Assembly: GCA_943325255.2 (NCBI GenBank)
Contig: CALPOS020000019.1
Location: 1 to 17,619 of the forward strand
Direction: 5' to 3'
From: Sphingobacterium thalpophilum
GTDB taxonomy: Bacteria; Bacteroidota; Bacteroidia; Flavobacteriales; Flavobacteriaceae
Length of the DNA stretch: 17,619 bases
Translations under genes and position numbers: made by a program
Shown: in pieces, positions 15,716 to 17,619 of the stretch
Layout of the letters: each line of letters starts with the position of its first letter
How positions within the stretch are numbered: the first letter of the stretch is position 1
Notes under the pieces: model-generated
What the model saw: the letters and a program-made list of their open reading frames with translations, nothing else
Told to the model about the DNA's origin: nothing
Database searches by the model: none

Positions 15716-17619
15716 ATGAAAAAAATTATTTTACTGCTTAGCCTTATTGTGTGTTCCTCATCGGTTTATTCACAAGGAAATAAAGTAGCTGTTAGCAATA
15801 GCAGCAACGGAACCAAGCTAACTGTTGATGGAAAAGATTTTATAGTCAATGGTATGAATTGGGATTATTTTCCTATCGGAACTAATTATTCTTATAGTCT
15901 GTGGAACCAACCTGACGCATTGATTAAACAAGCGTTAGATGATGAAATGGGGCTACTTAAAAATATGGGTGTAAACACTATTCGCGTGTATTCTGGAATG
16001 CCGAAAAAGTGGATTGAGTATGTTTATACAAACTATGGTATTCATACCATGCTTAATCATGCTTTTGGACGTTATGGATTGACCATTGATGGTGTCTGGA
16101 CGCCGATTACAGAATATTCCAACGCTAAGACTCGTTCACTCTTATTGAAAGAAGTGACGGAGATGGCTAAAGAGTACAAGGATACCAAAGGGCTTTTGCT
16201 GTTTTTACTTGGAAATGAGAACAACTATGGTCTGTTTTGGGATGGTGCGGAAACTGAAGATATTCCAATAAAGGATAGAAAATCAACAATCAGAGCGGAA
16301 TCGATGTATAAGCTTTTTAATGATGCAGTAGTTGAAATGAAAGGCATAGATAAATCACATCCAATAGCAATATGTAACGGAGATTTACTTTTTTTAGATA
16401 TTATCGCTAAGGAGTGTAAAGATGTTGATATTTTAGGTTCGAATGTATACAGAGGTGTCTCTTTTGGTGATTTGTTCGAACGAGTGAAAAAAGAATACGG
16501 AAAGCCAGTATTGTTTACTGAGTTTGGTGCTGATGCTTTTAATGCAACTAGCAATCAAGAAGACCAAAATGCACAAGCGTTCTATTTGAAAGGTAATTGG
16601 AAAGAAATATACGAAAATGCTGCGGGAATGGGAAAGGCTGGAAATTCACTAGGTGGCTTTACTTTTCAATTTAGCGATGGTTGGTGGAAATACGGTCAAA
16701 CTTCTGGGTTAGACGTTCATGATTCTAATGCATCATGGTCAAACGGTGGTTATCAAAAAGATTTTGTTGAAGGGCAAAATAACATGAACGAAGAATGGTT
16801 CGGAATTTGTGCCAAAGGGCCAACAAATGAAAAAGGTCTGTATCAACTATATCCGCGTGCTGCATACTATGTGTTAAAGGATATTCACAAATTGAATCCT
16901 TTTGCAGACAGTATGACGAAAGCGACTTTAGACAATCATTTCAATGAAAGTAATCTGATGGACGCCGTTTTACGTGCCAGAGGTGACAAAGCAGCCTTAG
17001 CTAGTAACGATTCAGGAACACTGAAAATAAGCAATTTAAGAGCTGAGTTTACTACGTTTACAACTGGCGGAAGTTTGTTAACCACACCAAAAGCTGATGA
17101 TCCAAACACAAGTGTATATCCTAGTAAAACTGGTTTTGATCACATGGAATCTTATTTTATTGGTGTAGAAGGAAGTCCATCTGCTAACATGAAAGCAAAT
17201 GTAAATTTTAACATTCTTGGGCGTGTTGCAGAAAATCCAATCAACGAAATTTTTTATGAGAATCGTGGAAGAGCACAAACGCTGGTGACGCCAGAAGGAA
17301 ACGTATTCACGACGGATGTGAATAGAGTTCAAATTTATAATGCGTCTTACAAGTGGACGGCAAAAGATTTTGAAGTGAGAGGTTTTTACAGGACAGGACA
17401 TTATCACTGGGGTTATGAGGGAGATTTCTTTGCGCTTTACTCAGAAGCAAATTATGGTGCAAATTTAGATATCTATAATGGTGAAACTTCTGGATTTGAA
17501 GTTGATGGTAGAGGACGTTTGAACGGATTAAAAGCTGCTTTTGGACCCCAATTATGGTGGGGAGCTAACCCTGCTTACTTGCTGAAATACAGTAAAAAAA
17601 TTGGAATTTTTGATGCCAC
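15716..17619 (+). CDS. Secreted clan GH-A glycosidase with beta-strand-rich C-terminal region (3' end cut by window)
   Basis: 634 complete codons read without a stop from ATG 15716 to the window edge. A signal peptide (KKIILLLSLIVCSSSVYS) is followed by a TIM-barrel domain resembling the GH2 catalytic domain or GH5: DFIVNGMNWDYFPIG (41-55), MGVNTIRVYSG (84-94), and YGIHTMLNHAFGRYG (107-121). LLGNENNYG gives the acid/base candidate E168 after Asn, and LFTEFGADAF gives the nucleophile candidate E269. Both clan GH-A glutamates are thus present, implying a retaining enzyme. No GH2 N-terminal sandwich precedes the barrel. From about residue 430 the protein changes to alternating, aromatic-rich strands (VQIYNASYKWTAKDFEVRGF) and PQLWWGANPAYLLKYSK, like a porin or large beta-domain. 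The substrate is unknown; a beta-glucan is a weak guess from the neighbouring T9SS protein. Confidence 0.8.
   Translation, partial: MKKIILLLSLIVCSSSVYSQGNKVAVSNSSNGTKLTVDGKDFIVNGMNWDYFPIGTNYSYSLWNQPDALIKQALDDEMGLLKNMGVNTIRVYSGMPKKWIEYVYTNYGIHTMLNHAFGRYGLTIDGVWTPITEYSNAKTRSLLLKEVTEMAKEYKDTKGLLLFLLGNENNYGLFWDGAETEDIPIKDRKSTIRAESMYKLFNDAVVEMKGIDKSHPIAICNGDLLFLDIIAKECKDVDILGSNVYRGVSFGDLFERVKKEYGKPVLFTEFGADAFNATSNQEDQNAQAFYLKGNWKEIYENAAGMGKAGNSLGGFTFQFSDGWWKYGQTSGLDVHDSNASWSNGGYQKDFVEGQNNMNEEWFGICAKGPTNEKGLYQLYPRAAYYVLKDIHKLNPFADSMTKATLDNHFNESNLMDAVLRARGDKAALASNDSGTLKISNLRAEFTTFTTGGSLLTTPKADDPNTSVYPSKTGFDHMESYFIGVEGSPSANMKANVNFNILGRVAENPINEIFYENRGRAQTLVTPEGNVFTTDVNRVQIYNASYKWTAKDFEVRGFYRTGHYHWGYEGDFFALYSEANYGANLDIYNGETSGFEVDGRGRLNGLKAAFGPQLWWGANPAYLLKYSKKIGIFDA

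Noticed and set aside
16225..16554. 109-residue minus-strand open frame inside the glycosidase gene
   Set aside because: It is opposite the conserved catalytic region including the LFTEFGADAF segment and shows no protein-like features of its own.
17078..17407. 109-residue minus-strand open frame inside the glycosidase C-terminal region
   Set aside because: It is an antisense shadow of a continuous reading frame, with no promoter or family match.
15716..17619. The missing stop codon of the glycosidase as a sign of a broken gene
   Set aside because: The frame is open up to the window edge with intact motifs; it is simply cut by the window.
1..17619. CRISPR array, transposon or prophage
   Set aside because: No regularly spaced repeats, no transposase or integrase, no terminal inverted repeats or target duplications were found.

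Overview
The window looks like chromosomal DNA from a flavobacterium-type member of the Bacteroidota. The evidence is an AT-rich sequence, several Bacteroidota-type -7 promoter boxes (TAnnTTTG), a type IX secretion (T9SS) sorting domain, a DUF4834-type small membrane protein, a Bacteroidota-type UvrA, and a one-component sensor with a beta-propeller, Y_Y_Y domain and LuxR-type helix-turn-helix. No tRNA, rRNA, CRISPR array, transposase or phage gene was seen.

Left part (1-6966): on the minus strand a 330-residue outer-membrane-type protein is followed after 1 nt by a GNAT-like acetyltransferase that runs off the left edge. Diverging from it on the plus strand are a small DUF4834 membrane protein and then three genes that form a plausible operon: a YfhO-type GT-C membrane protein, a GT4-like glycosyltransferase and a MATE-like polysaccharide flippase. 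Together these three suggest assembly and export of a cell-envelope glycan. A strong hairpin follows the flippase.

Middle (6967-10635): about 370 nt without a gene precede a small secreted protein of unknown function. It converges, with only 3 nt between stop codons, on uvrA (nucleotide excision repair, minus strand).

Right part (10636-17619) looks like the start of a glycan-sensing and glycan-degradation locus. It holds a T9SS-exported protein with two carbohydrate-binding-like beta-sandwiches and no catalytic domain, a membrane-spanning sensor/regulator, and a secreted clan GH-A glycosidase that continues into a beta-strand-rich, porin-like region and is cut by the right window edge. The most interesting non-coding signal is an 11-bp unit, consensus TTACCTnTACA, present as a tandem direct pair upstream of both the T9SS gene and the glycosidase gene. 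A shared 10-mer, TGTATAGTTT, lies 92-104 bp further downstream in both cases. This is a strong candidate for the operator and promoter of the regulator encoded between the two genes. No SusC/SusD pair is visible; if one exists it is to the right of the window.
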